The notes: generated by a model not told the origin, from the sequence alone. A stretch of DNA of 64,000 nt from an uncultured Mycoplasmatota bacterium (GCA_947646095.1 CANSFI010000006.1:1-64000), one strand, 5' to 3'; positions 46,249-56,315 are shown, counted from the stretch's first letter. Made by a program: numbers and translations.

Positions 46249-46385
46249 ATAGATACCTCCTATTTAATCATAATATGATTATACCATTTTTTAGCCCATG
46301 TAATATATAGCAAAGCAAAAAAATAATTTTGGATCATAATTATTTATACCAAAATTATTTTGTTTATAATATCTACTTAATAATA

Positions 46386-47453
46386 TTAAAAATTATATGG
46401 TTTAAAATCAAAATCAAATCCCGTATAAGTCGAATGTTTTATGTTTAAATAGTTGTCTATATCTTCTTTTGCTTTTTTTGAAACTTCATTGATTCTAAAA
46501 ATTCCATTATCAGTTTTAGTTAGTGGAATAATATATCTTCTTTTTCCTTTTACACTAATACAATATTTTCCCTCTACTGGAACTTCACTTCCATAAACTG
46601 AAGTTGCATTTTGAAATTTCATAAAGTTTTCACTAATATATTTGTCTTCACAATTTATTATTTTATCTATTACTTCTTTCTCCGATAAATTATATAAATC
46701 ATCTATTGTTAAATAGCCTTTAGTATTCATTGATTTAACTATATCAGCTAAAAATTGCATTACTGTTCTATCTTTGTCGCTTACCCATTCTGGCCATAAT
46801 TTTGAAATAATATTTATGTACCTTTCACAAATATCAATATTATTAAATCCTAATTCTTCAATTCCATCTTCATTTTTTAAAATAACAACATCATTATAAA
46901 TTTCCTTTATGCTATCAAGTTCCCAAACTCTGTGAAATACTAGTCCACTTGAAAAAGTATATTCAAATCTATCAGCACTTAATTGTGGTGTATCATTGTC
47001 AGCAATAGGATAAATATGGTAATCTGACACTTCTTCTACTTTAATACCATCTCTTTTTAATAGACTAGTTATTTCTTTTGAATTTCTTATTATTTGTTCT
47101 GTTCTTTCTTCTGTCGACTCTTGATGCTCCGAATCGCCATTCATAAAGTCTATACAATGTTTAAAAGTTGGTGTTGCTATATCATGAAATAAACCTGCTA
47201 AAGTTTGTTTTTTATCTTTTGTAAAATGCCATATTATTAAGGCTACACCAACACTATGGTCTAAATTCGAATACCAATATCTAACATTAAATACTTTTGA
47301 GTAGTCGGTTCCACAACTCATACTTGTTCCATCTATTCTTTGCATTTCTGGTGTTTCAATATATTCTAACAACCAATCAGGAAATTCCGGAGATAATATA
47401 TCAAAATATTGTCTTATTTCTTCATTTAAATTTTCTAAATACTTACTACTCAT
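46386..47453 (-). CDS. HD-domain phosphohydrolase (dNTPase/SAMHD1-like)
   Basis: About 355 residues from ATG 47453, with AAGGAGG upstream. HD pattern: NLDHSVGVALI (His), LAGLFHDIATPTF (HD), EHQESTEERTE and LSADRFEYTF (Asp). The layout is like dGTP triphosphohydrolases and related nucleotide-cleaving enzymes, which act in nucleotide control and phage defence (family knowledge). Outermost gene of element 2, the usual cargo position. Confidence 0.8.
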   Translation of the reverse strand: MSSKYLENLNEEIRQYFDILSPEFPDWLLEYIETPEMQRIDGTSMSCGTDYSKVFNVRYWYSNLDHSVGVALIIWHFTKDKKQTLAGLFHDIATPTFKHCIDFMNGDSEHQESTEERTEQIIRNSKEITSLLKRDGIKVEEVSDYHIYPIADNDTPQLSADRFEYTFSSGLVFHRVWELDSIKEIYNDVVILKNEDGIEELGFNNIDICERYINIISKLWPEWVSDKDRTVMQFLADIVKSMNTKGYLTIDDLYNLSEKEVIDKIINCEDKYISENFMKFQNATSVYGSEVPVEGKYCISVKGKRRYIIPLTKTDNGIFRINEVSKKAKEDIDNYLNIKHSTYTGFDFDFKPYNF

Positions 47454-47584
47454 TAAAAAATTCCTCCTTAATTTTTTATACATTCTAATTATACCATATT
47501 TAATCAAACAAAAACTATAATTATTATGAATTATATTATAAATACTTTTAGCATATCAAGACTCTTTATCAAAACTCTTCCAAA

Positions 47585-47606
47585 AGTAGTAAATTAGTAG
47601 TAAAAT
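47585..47606. repeat. DR2-type arm repeat, right end of element 2
   Basis: AGTAGTAAATT directly followed by AGTAGTAAAAT, same orientation as the left copy. In 47607-47753 a single GCTACCT unit (~47688) resembles the element 1 arm repeats inverted; otherwise nothing recognised. Confidence 0.7.
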
Positions 47607-47753
47607 CATTTTAAATTTTTATATATACGCCTTAAAATAAAGGCTTTTACTCAAAAACTAAACTTTTAATAAAAAATTTTATAAAAATGCTACCTAAAAT
47701 CATAAATATTGCTCATAAAATGATATAATGTTCATATAGATTGAGGCTTTACT

Positions 47754-48122
47754 ATGCTAGATAAATCTTTTCAAAAAATAACAAGTAATATTAAGAATGC
47801 AATTACTAAAACGCAACTTGAGATTATGACTAACGCAAATAAAAAATTAGTTAATTTGTATTATAATATAGGTAAAATATTAGAGGAAAATAGTAGTTGA
47901 GGAAATAAATTTATAGATAATGTTGCTATGGAATTGAAACTGTTATTTCCTAATTTAAAAGGATTTTCAGTTCGTAATTTAAAATATATGAAGGCATTTT
48001 ATAATGAATATAAAGACGATGAAGAATTTGTGCAACTGGTTGCACAATTACCAATAACAGTAAAAAGTAGCAGTACCTCTATGAAAAATTTAATAAGGAA
48101 GACAAATGTTAGAAGAAATTAA
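47754..48122 (+). pseudogene. YhcG/DUF1016 nuclease, N-terminal remnant with UGA
   Basis: From ATG 47754 the frame reads IGKILEENSS, UGA at 47898-47900, then GNKFIDNVAMELKLLFPNLK and GFSVRNLKYMKAFYNEY, the N-terminal half of the YhcG family. The UGA replaces the family's Trp before Gly. After VAQLP the expected PWGHN sequence and the whole C-terminal nuclease domain are absent. From 48123 to 48269 only remnants remain. Confidence 0.8.
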
Positions 48123-48269
48123 TAATAAAATAGTTGAACAAGACTAGTTAATCAAGCAAGAAATGATAATGATACATTACAATATAACTAAAAGTAGTTA
48201 AATTTAAACCTGAATTTATAAATAAAATTGGATTTATCCCAAACCCTAATGATATGAGGTGAAATTAGA

Positions 48270-48691
48270 ATGAAAGTAAAAGATATGAAACAAGCAGTAA
48301 AATTATTAGAAAATGAGTGGAATTTAGGAGAAAAAAATCTGGAGCACCAAGACATTTATGTGCATGGATTTATCTAATGGAAATACTTGAAGAAACAGAG
48401 CAATTTGTTTATTATAGAGAAAATGGCAAATTATTAGGCTTTTCAAATTATTCAAAATATAGTTCAAAGAAACATTTATTAAGAAAAAAATTGTTAAAAG
48501 AAGTATTTGAATTAGCAAAAAAAGACAATATGGAAAACTTACAAATATTAACAGATGAATCCTGTAATTGGCAAATATATGAAAAACTTGGTTGTAAAAG
48601 AATATACGAAACAATAGTAGAAAATAAAGAATATGACAAATTGGGAAATGTATTAATTGAAAAAGCATTTATTTATGAAAAAAAGTTATAA
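48270..48691 (+). pseudogene. GNAT-family acetyltransferase with one-base loss
   Basis: GAGGTG stands before ATG 48270. The frame reads KDMKQAVKLLENEWNLGEK and is lost at an A run near 48340. In the next frame SGAPRHLCAWIYLMEILEE continues to TAA 48691, with NLQILTDESCNWQIYEKLGC as the CoA-binding/C-terminal GNAT part. One added A restores a ~141-residue protein. May be intact in reality. Confidence 0.75.
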
Positions 48692-48791
48692 ATAAAAACA
48701 AATAATGTATTGGTGGTAGAAGAAGCATGAATAATGCAATTGTAAAAGAAATAGAAAAAGTTGAAAATTTAATCTACGAGGAAGTGATACT

Positions 48792-49754
48792 ATGACAAAA
48801 TTAGAACAAGATTTACTTCTTGCTCATTCATTAATAGAAGATAAAGAAAAATATGTTGATTACTATTGGGAATTTTATAGAATGTGGCCATTTACAACAA
48901 TTAACATGAAAGAATATTTAAAACCATTTGATTTAAAAAATAAAAATTGTATGACAATTCAAGGAAGTTCTGATCATATATTTGAACTTTTCTTAAAAAA
49001 TCCTAAAAAAATAATAGGCATTGATACAAATCCACTAACAAAATACTACTGTTACTTAAAAATTGCAGCCTTCAATATATTAGATACTCCTAAAGAATTT
49101 CTAAATTTTTTTAAATATTATGATTATCCTAAGACTTTTAAAAAAAATTATAAAGTATTTGATAAAGATATTTTTCAAGAAATTTCAAAATACTTAAAAA
49201 ATGATATTAAAATTTTCTGGGAAGATTTATTTAAGAATTATGAACCAATTAAAATTAGATCAATGTTATTTAGTTCTGATGAAGATAATACTAAAGCACT
49301 TTATCAAGCATTAAATTATTTATCTTTAGAAAACTATGAATATATTAAAAATAATATAAATAAAATTGATTTTAGTTTTATAAATTCTGATATTAGAACT
49401 TTGCAAAATAAACTTAAAGAAAAACAAGACTTTATTGCTTTATCTAACCTTATTATTTATGCTCATAAAATGTATCCTGGCAAACCTCTTACTGGCTTTA
49501 AACACCTAATAGAAAATTTAGCTAAAATTTTAAATAATAATGGTCAAATTATAGTAGGATATTTATATGACATTGAAAACAATGATGATTATAGAGAAGT
49601 TTATAAACAAGAATTAAGGAATATTATTTTTAATGAACCTGAATATAGCTATCATTATGTAAAAAGAATGGAAGATCTACATCTTAACCAAACTTCAACT
49701 AATCATGATGCATGTTTAATATATACCGATAAAACTTTATCTAAAAAATACTAA
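48792..49754 (+). CDS. DUF3419-like SAM-dependent enzyme
   Basis: 320 residues. WPFTTINMKEYLKPFDLKNK and IIGIDTNPLTKYYCYLKIAA fit DUF3419 proteins, related to the BtaA 3-amino-3-carboxypropyl transferase that uses S-adenosylmethionine. A substrate cannot be read from the sequence. ATG 48792 (GAGGAAGTGAT upstream) overlaps the stop of a 22-codon ORF at 48727, which resembles the first residues of an ORF6N protein and is probably a remnant. Confidence 0.7.
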   Translation: MTKLEQDLLLAHSLIEDKEKYVDYYWEFYRMWPFTTINMKEYLKPFDLKNKNCMTIQGSSDHIFELFLKNPKKIIGIDTNPLTKYYCYLKIAAFNILDTPKEFLNFFKYYDYPKTFKKNYKVFDKDIFQEISKYLKNDIKIFWEDLFKNYEPIKIRSMLFSSDEDNTKALYQALNYLSLENYEYIKNNINKIDFSFINSDIRTLQNKLKEKQDFIALSNLIIYAHKMYPGKPLTGFKHLIENLAKILNNNGQIIVGYLYDIENNDDYREVYKQELRNIIFNEPEYSYHYVKRMEDLHLNQTSTNHDACLIYTDKTLSKKY

Positions 49755-49775
49755 AACTCTATTTAGTATTTTTTT
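49746..49775 (+). terminator. Terminator of the DUF3419-like gene
   Basis: AATACTAAA (49748-49756) pairs with TTTAGTATT (49762-49770), then a T run. Confidence 0.8.
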
Positions 49776-49782
49776 CAAATAA

Positions 49783-50318
49783 CTATCTACCTACTCTACA
49801 TAAAGGGCATTTAAAATCTTCTGGTAATCCTTCACCATAATAAATATATCCACATACAATACATATTCAATATTTTCCCATTATCTGTTGTTATTTTAAA
49901 TAATTTATCTTTATTTTCTGATAATAGGAATAACTCATAGGTTCATCTTCACTAAAAATATCACTTTCAATTAAACAACCTATAAATAAAGAGTGGGTTT
50001 CATTATCAATAAAATCTATTATTTCACAAATCATGTATCCTAAAGAATCATTTATTATATTTAATCCATCTATAAAAATTGTTTCAACTTGTTTACATTT
50101 CTCATAAAATTTAAATTAAATGTTTCAATAATATTAGAATCTACATTTTTAGAAATAACAGAAATAGCAAATCGATTATTCATTTTCAATAATACGTTTG
50201 TATAACTTATTTTCATAACTGAAACAGCTATTAAAGGCTGTTCACTAGAACTAATTTGTGAACCAACATCCACTATACATCCTTTACCATCTGTAGTTAA
50301 AGTATACACTTCTTGCAT
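49783..50318 (-). pseudogene. Flavin reductase-rubredoxin fusion, broken
   Basis: ATG 50318 begins a flavin-reductase-like domain (QPLIAVSVMKISYTNVLLKM, FAISVISKNVDSNIIETFNL). A shift near 50095 leads to DETHSLFIG-type and EDEPMSYSYYQKIK segments in other frames, then TAA. A C-terminal rubredoxin follows: GKY, UGA at 49869-49867, ICIVCGYIYYGEGLPEDFKC, PLC. The UGA sits on the rubredoxin's conserved Trp. Intact relatives reduce O2 or peroxide in anaerobes. Confidence 0.75.
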
Positions 50319-50353
50319 AATTTTTCGAGTTATTTTTAATTTTTTATATCAAA

Positions 50354-52351
50354 TTAATCTAAATCATTTGATTTTTCTATTACTTCTTTAATATAAGCAT
50401 ATTTAGAATCTTTATAATAATTGCTTTCTAAAAATTCTAAGCTATCTTCCTTAGCTTTTTTTAGTATATTGAAATCTTTTTTCATATCAGCTAAACTAAA
50501 AGACATATCACCACTTTGTTTTACGCCAAATAAATCTCCACTACCACGAAGTCTAAAATCTTCCTCACTTATTTTAAAACCATCTGTAGTTTTAGTTAAA
50601 ACATTTAATCTTTCAGTTTCTTTATTACTAATTAAAATACAATATGATTGCAGATCATTTCTACCTACTCTTCCCCTAAGTTGATGTAAAGCAGAAAGAC
50701 CAAATCTAAAAGCATCGAAAATAACCATCATAGTTGCATTAGCAACATCAACACCAACCTCAATTACAGTTGTACTGATAAGAATTTGAATTTCATTATT
50801 TTTAAATTTTTCCATTATTTCATCTTTTTCATTAGAACTCATTTTACCATGCATTACTCCAACATTATAATATTTACCAAAAGCTTTATTCATTTTCTCT
50901 TCAAGTTTATTAACATTTTCTAAATCTATTTTATCACTCTCTTCAATTAAAGGAGCTATTACATATATTTGATGATTACTTTTAAGTTCTATAAGCATTT
51001 TACTTAAAACATCAGTAATTTCTTGTTCTTTCCTTAAATAAGTTATAATTTCTTTTCGACCATTTGGCATCGTTTTAATGCTAGATATGTCCATATCACC
51101 ATATAAAGTTAAAGCATAAGTTCTAGGTATTGGAGTTGCACTCATATATAAAATATCAGGAGTAAGACCTTTATTTTTTAAGTTACCACGCTGATTTACT
51201 CCAAATCTATGTTGCTCATCTGTAATAACAAGACCTAAATTATTATATTTAACATCATCTTGTATTAATGCATGAGTTCCAATAATAATATCTATTTCAC
51301 CATCTTCTAAAGATTTATATATTTTTTTCTTATCTTTAGCCTTTGTTTTTCCTGTTAAAAGTTCAATACTAATATCATAATTTTCAAATAACTTTTTAAT
51401 ATTTGAAAAGTGTTGACTGGCAAGAATTTCTGTTGGAGCCATCAGTGCTCCTTGATAACCACTTAAATAATTAATATATAGAGATATTATAGCCACAATT
51501 GTTTTTCCACTACCAACATCCCCTTGTAAAAGTCTATTCATTCGTATTTTATCTATTAAATCATTATAAATATCTTCTACACTTTTTATTTGATCATCAG
51601 TTAATTTAAAAGGTAGTTTATCTATAAATTCCAATACCTTAGTATAATTAACATCTCTTTTCAATCCTATTTTATCATTTTTATTATTTTTAAGGTAATT
51701 CATTTTTAACATAAATATAAATAATTCTTCATATTTTAAACAATTTAAAGCTTGTTTAAATAATTTATAGTCTTTAGGATTGTGTACAATTCTAACACTT
51801 TCTTCTTTTGATAAAAAGTTATATTTTTCATTTAAATATTTTGGAATATAACTAGTTAAGTTTATATCTTCCTTTAATATTTCTTCTATATATAAATTTA
51901 AATGTTTACTGGTAATACCAGATATACTATGATAAACAGGTTCTATTGTTGGAATATCATTTAATCTTTCAAACCTTAATTCACTAGCTATTACACTATT
52001 ATGCTTTTTATCATATTTTCCTATTATTGTAATAGTTGTTCCAATACTAAGCTTATTTTTTAAAAATCCCCTATTAAAAATAGTTACATTTAATAAGTGA
52101 GTATTGGTATTTAATCTAAAAGACATCTTGTCTAATTTTTTATTAATATGAAAAACAGTTGGTTTAGTTTCTACTATACCATCTATAATAATCTTATCAT
52201 CCTGTTCAAGTTCATATATATTACTTCTTTTATAAATATCATAACGAAATGGAAAATAAGTTACTAAATCAAAACTATTATTAATACCTAATTTATTTAA
52301 TAAAGTTAAAGTCTTTGGTCCTACACCTTTTAAATCTGATAATTGTTTCAT
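50354..52351 (-). CDS. recG: ATP-dependent DNA helicase RecG
   Basis: 665 residues: N-terminal wedge OB domain, then SF2 helicase with RLLQGDVGSGKTIVAIISLY (motif I), VITDEQHRFGV (DEQH box), YMSATPIPRTYAL (motif III) and ALHQLRGRVGRNDLQSYC (motif VI). Remodels stalled forks and Holliday junctions. It stands alone between pseudogenes and the small RNA 2 region. Confidence 0.96.
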   Translation of the reverse strand: MKQLSDLKGVGPKTLTLLNKLGINNSFDLVTYFPFRYDIYKRSNIYELEQDDKIIIDGIVETKPTVFHINKKLDKMSFRLNTNTHLLNVTIFNRGFLKNKLSIGTTITIIGKYDKKHNSVIASELRFERLNDIPTIEPVYHSISGITSKHLNLYIEEILKEDINLTSYIPKYLNEKYNFLSKEESVRIVHNPKDYKLFKQALNCLKYEELFIFMLKMNYLKNNKNDKIGLKRDVNYTKVLEFIDKLPFKLTDDQIKSVEDIYNDLIDKIRMNRLLQGDVGSGKTIVAIISLYINYLSGYQGALMAPTEILASQHFSNIKKLFENYDISIELLTGKTKAKDKKKIYKSLEDGEIDIIIGTHALIQDDVKYNNLGLVITDEQHRFGVNQRGNLKNKGLTPDILYMSATPIPRTYALTLYGDMDISSIKTMPNGRKEIITYLRKEQEITDVLSKMLIELKSNHQIYVIAPLIEESDKIDLENVNKLEEKMNKAFGKYYNVGVMHGKMSSNEKDEIMEKFKNNEIQILISTTVIEVGVDVANATMMVIFDAFRFGLSALHQLRGRVGRNDLQSYCILISNKETERLNVLTKTTDGFKISEEDFRLRGSGDLFGVKQSGDMSFSLADMKKDFNILKKAKEDSLEFLESNYYKDSKYAYIKEVIEKSNDLD

Positions 52352-52439
52352 GTTTCACCTACTTTAGTTCAATTATAGCGAACTAATGTTTGAAAGTCAA
52401 TTAACTTTTTAATTTTTTTTAACTTTTTTATTATTTTAC

Positions 52440-52468
52440 TTGACAAATTAATCTTTTTGAATTAATAT
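52440..52468 (+). promoter_or_regulatory. Promoter of small RNA 2
   Basis: TTGACA (52440-52445), 17 bp, TAATAT (52463-52468). Confidence 0.6.
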
Positions 52469-52474
52469 ATACAG

Positions 52475-52572
52475 TACCAATTCGAATTAACGGATTGGCA
52501 TGCTAGTATCACACTAGCCAACCCCTTTTTATTCTTTTATGGGACAGTTCTCAGGGGGACTGTTCTTTTTTG
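52475..52572 (+). ncRNA. Small RNA 2, ~95 nt
   Basis: No ORF. Hairpins: CCAAT/ATTGG (52477-52498), GCTAGT/ACTAGC (~52502-52518), an unpaired AACCCCTTTTT stretch, and a terminator ACAGT/ACTGT (52544-52563) with loop TCTCAGGGGG and a T run. General layout matches small RNA 1. The rest of 52352-52808 holds only this and the PFOR terminator. Confidence 0.6.
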
Positions 52573-52685
52573 TTTTATTTTAAATATCAATCCATCCTTA
52601 CTATAATCTATTTTATTATAGGTAGATTATAAGCTATTAATTATTAATCCATATTCATACTTTCACCTATCTATAATATAGTTTA

Positions 52686-52715
52686 AAAAAATTTCTAGAT
52701 TTCCTAGAAATTTTA
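52686..52715 (-). terminator. Terminator downstream of PFOR
   Basis: AAATTTCTAG and CTAGAAATTT around a 5-nt loop, T run on the minus strand, ~95 bp past the PFOR stop. Confidence 0.75.
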
Positions 52716-52808
52716 CTATTTTTGATAACTTTATAATTAATCGAGTTTCAAAGCAAAGACTATAACTAATAAAATCATTGATAAAAAGGTTAACTTAATT
52801 TATTTTAG

Positions 52809-55800
52809 TTAATTCTCCAAATTTTTATAAAATTCATATCTTTTAATCGCTTCTTCTTTTTGTTCTTCTAAAAGTAATTCTGCTCCTTTTGGATTTACTT
52901 TTTTTAACATACTATATCTTGTTTGACTTAATAGAAATTCTTCATATAAATCAAAATCAACTTTTTTACTATCTAAAGTAAATTTATCAATATCTGGGTT
53001 ATAACGAAAAGTTGGAAAATAACCACAGTTAGTAGCAAATTTTTCATAATTTACACTCATACCCATACCTTCTTTAATACCATGAGATATACAAGGGGTA
53101 TAGGCAATTATAATTGAAGGTCCATTATGAGCTTCTGCTTCTTTAAAAGACTTAATTACTTGCATCATATTAGCACCTAAACTAACCTGAGCTACATAAA
53201 CATTAGGATAAGAAAGCGCCATACGAGCTAAATCTTTTTTAGATACTTTTTTACCATTTGAAGTAAATGAAGCAATGCTCCCTTTTGGACTAGCTTTAGA
53301 TGACTGTCCACCTGTATTAGAATATACTTCAGAATTTAGAACTAAAATATTAACATTATCATTACTAGATAAAACATGATCAATTCCACTAAAGCCAATA
53401 TCATAAGCCCAGCCATCACCACCAATAGTCCAAATACTTCTTTTAACTAAATAATCTTTTAAATCTTTAATTTCGGAAGGTAGCGTTTCATAATCTAAAT
53501 TATTATATACTTCTTTAGTTACTTCATAATTATCCATATTATCTAACCATTTTTGAAAATAATCTCTATTAGGATTTTTCATATTACATAACATAATATT
53601 TTTAATTCTATTTCTTATCGTATTATTAGCGATTAACATTCCATAACCATATTCAGCATTATCTTCAAATAAGGAACTAGCCCAAGGAATTGTATAAGGC
53701 ATACTTGGAGTACTTGCTCCATATATAGATGAACAACCAGTTGCATTAGAAATTATCATATGTTCACCAAAAAGTTGCGTTAATAATTTGATATAAGGGG
53801 TTTCTCCACATCCAGCACATGCTCCACTGAAACAAAATTTAGATTCTTTAAATTGGCTACCTTTTATAGTACTAGTATCAATACCCTTATCAGTTATATT
53901 ATTAATTAAATAATCATATATTTCTTGTTCTTTTTTGTTCAAAGCTTCATCCAAAGAAGTAAAAGCTAAAGCCTTTTCGCCTTTTTTTCCAGGGCACGTA
54001 TTTATACAAACACCACAACCAGTACAATCTTTAACTGAAAAACTTAAAATAAATTTGTAATCTTTAATATCTGGAGTTAGTGGTGTTAGGCATAATTCTT
54101 TGATATAAGTTGGGGCATTTTCATATTCCTCTTCATTTAAAAGAAATGGTCTAATAACAGCATGAGGACATACTATTGAACATTGATTACACATAATACA
54201 ATTATTTCTAATCCAATTAGGAACTTGATTAGATATTGCTCTTTTATCTAATTTAGATGTACCTACTTCAAAAGTTCCATCAGCAATAGGTAATACATCA
54301 CTAACAGTAAGAAGATTTCCTTTTCGACTATTTATTTTGTAATATAAATCTTTCTTCTTATCTTCTTCTTCATTCCCATCTAAATCAAATATTTCAACTT
54401 CTTTTAAATATTCACTCGCTTTATCAATAGCATCATAATTAGCTTTAAGAACTTTTTCACCATGTTTATAATATCTTTTTTTAGCGTACAATTTCATATC
54501 TTCCTTAGCTTTTTCATAATCAATAATATTAGCTATATAAAGAATTATACTTTGCATAATTGTACTTATCTTACGACCAAGACCTATAGTGTCTGCAAGT
54601 TTATAAGCATCAATAGTATAAAATTTAATATTTTTATCTTTTAATACTTTTTTTATTTCTGGTTTTAATTCTTGGTTTAATTCGATAATACTTTTTTCAG
54701 TATTTAAAATAAATATTCCATTTTCTTTTATTTTATTTAAGACTTCAAAATCATTTAAATAACCATATTTTGTAACTACAACTATACTTGGATTTTCTAC
54801 ATAATAGGTTGATCTTATAATATCATTTGAAAATCTTAAATGTGAAACAGTAACACCGCCAGACTTTTTAGAATCATATTCAAAATAACCCTGTACATAT
54901 TTATCTGTATCATTACCAATCATTTTAATCATTGATTTGGATGCACTTACCATTCCATCACTACCATAACCATAGATTAAAAATTCTAAAGCATTTTCTA
55001 TTTTAAAGTTAGGATCTACTTCTAAACTTAAATTAGTTACATCGTCTGTAATACCAATTGTAAAATTATTTTTTAAATTTCCTTTAAGCATATCATAAAC
55101 AGCTTTTATTTGAGCAGGATTAGTATTTTTACTTGAAAGACCATATCTTCCACCTACTATTTCAATATTTTTTCCTTTCAAAGATTCTACAACATCTAAA
55201 TAAAGTGGCTCTCCACTACTTCCAGCTTCTTTAGTTCTATCAAGAACTGCTATTTTCTTAACTGTTGGAGGAATTACACTCATTAGATATTCTTTAGAAA
55301 ATGGGCGATATAAATGAACTTCAATTAAACCAACATTATATCCATCATTATTTAATACATCAATTACTTCTTTAATTGTTTCATTAACAGATCCCATTGC
55401 GACTATAATTTCTTCGGCTTTGAAACTTCCATAATAATTAAATGGTTGATAATTAGTAGTTGCTAGTTTATTTATTTTTTTCATATAATCATCAACTATT
55501 TTAGGAACGTTTTCATAAAACTTATTACGTGATTCTGTTACCTGAAAATAAATGTCATCGTTTTCAGCTGTTCCTTTTATAGTCGGTTTTAATGGATTTA
55601 AAGCTCTATCTCTAAATTTTTGTAAGGCTTTATAATCAATTAATCCTTTATAATCATTTTCTTCTAAAACAGTTATTTTATTTATTTCATGACTAGTTCT
55701 AAAACCATCAAAGAAATGCATAAAAGGAAGTGATGCTTTAATACTAGATAGATGAGCAACTGCAGAAAGTAGCGCTGCATCTTGAACTGAAGAAGATGCG

Positions 55801-56219
55801 AGCATACAAAAACCTGTACTACGTGTTGCATATATATCTTGATGGTCCCCAAAAATACTTAGAGCATGAGTAGATAAACTACGAGCTGCTACATGAATTA
55901 CACAGGGTAACATTTCCCCTGCTATTTTATACATATTAGGTATCATTAAAAGAAGTCCTTGACTTGATGTAAATGTTGTTGTTAAACATCCAGCTTGAAG
56001 AGATCCATGAACCATTCCAGCAGCCCCTGCTTCACTTTGCATTTCTACAACTTTTACTCTATTGTTAAAGATATTTAACCTATCATTATTACTCCATTCA
56101 TCAGATAATTCTGCCATTGGACTAGAAGGAGTTATCGGATATATACCTGCAACTTCTGTGAACATATAAGAAGTATTCGCACATGCTTCATTTCCATCAA
56201 TTGTTTTTATTTGTTTCAT
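52809..56219 (-). CDS. nifJ: Pyruvate:ferredoxin (flavodoxin) oxidoreductase
   Basis: 1136 residues, the single-chain homodimeric type. Domains in order: TPP/pyruvate binding (IYPITPSSPMAELSDEW), transketolase C-like, gamma domain, two [4Fe-4S] sites (CIMCNQCSIVCPH ~685 and CTGCGVCINTCPG ~740), then the TPP domain with CAGCGETPY and IGGDGWAYDIGFSG. Converts pyruvate and CoA to acetyl-CoA, CO2 and reduced ferredoxin: strong evidence of anaerobic fermentation. Confidence 0.97.
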   Translation of the reverse strand: MKQIKTIDGNEACANTSYMFTEVAGIYPITPSSPMAELSDEWSNNDRLNIFNNRVKVVEMQSEAGAAGMVHGSLQAGCLTTTFTSSQGLLLMIPNMYKIAGEMLPCVIHVAARSLSTHALSIFGDHQDIYATRSTGFCMLASSSVQDAALLSAVAHLSSIKASLPFMHFFDGFRTSHEINKITVLEENDYKGLIDYKALQKFRDRALNPLKPTIKGTAENDDIYFQVTESRNKFYENVPKIVDDYMKKINKLATTNYQPFNYYGSFKAEEIIVAMGSVNETIKEVIDVLNNDGYNVGLIEVHLYRPFSKEYLMSVIPPTVKKIAVLDRTKEAGSSGEPLYLDVVESLKGKNIEIVGGRYGLSSKNTNPAQIKAVYDMLKGNLKNNFTIGITDDVTNLSLEVDPNFKIENALEFLIYGYGSDGMVSASKSMIKMIGNDTDKYVQGYFEYDSKKSGGVTVSHLRFSNDIIRSTYYVENPSIVVVTKYGYLNDFEVLNKIKENGIFILNTEKSIIELNQELKPEIKKVLKDKNIKFYTIDAYKLADTIGLGRKISTIMQSIILYIANIIDYEKAKEDMKLYAKKRYYKHGEKVLKANYDAIDKASEYLKEVEIFDLDGNEEEDKKKDLYYKINSRKGNLLTVSDVLPIADGTFEVGTSKLDKRAISNQVPNWIRNNCIMCNQCSIVCPHAVIRPFLLNEEEYENAPTYIKELCLTPLTPDIKDYKFILSFSVKDCTGCGVCINTCPGKKGEKALAFTSLDEALNKKEQEIYDYLINNITDKGIDTSTIKGSQFKESKFCFSGACAGCGETPYIKLLTQLFGEHMIISNATGCSSIYGASTPSMPYTIPWASSLFEDNAEYGYGMLIANNTIRNRIKNIMLCNMKNPNRDYFQKWLDNMDNYEVTKEVYNNLDYETLPSEIKDLKDYLVKRSIWTIGGDGWAYDIGFSGIDHVLSSNDNVNILVLNSEVYSNTGGQSSKASPKGSIASFTSNGKKVSKKDLARMALSYPNVYVAQVSLGANMMQVIKSFKEAEAHNGPSIIIAYTPCISHGIKEGMGMSVNYEKFATNCGYFPTFRYNPDIDKFTLDSKKVDFDLYEEFLLSQTRYSMLKKVNPKGAELLLEEQKEEAIKRYEFYKNLEN

Positions 56220-56315
56220 AATATTCTCCTAACTATTTATCTAATAATAATTATATCACGAACAAACACTATTTATATTTATTTTTTAATAAAAAGAAAA
56301 ACTATATTACATATA

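Larger units (their letters stand above)
40470..47640. mobile_element. Element 2: Tn916-type int/xis element with a CRESS-type replicon
   Basis: All genes are minus strand: HD phosphohydrolase, sigma-factor fusion, small conserved protein, CRESS-type Rep, FtsK-like coupling protein, xis, int. A stem-loop origin with iterons lies upstream of rep. Arm-type repeats of Tn916 DR2 type occur at both ends (40549-40570 and 47585-47606). Exact termini are not determined; the element should extend slightly beyond these repeats. No type IV secretion genes are seen. Confidence 0.7.

Noticed and set aside
40549-47606. The AGTAGTAAATT repeats as crossover (core) sites of element 2
   Set aside because: They match the known arm-type DR2 site of Tn916 Int and the left copy is inside int. 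They are better read as arm sites, so the real ends lie just outside.
48324-48668. Minus-strand hydrophobic ORF opposite the GNAT gene
   Set aside because: It mirrors the coding strand of a recognisable acetyltransferase; its hydrophobicity comes from reverse-complemented Lys/Glu codons.
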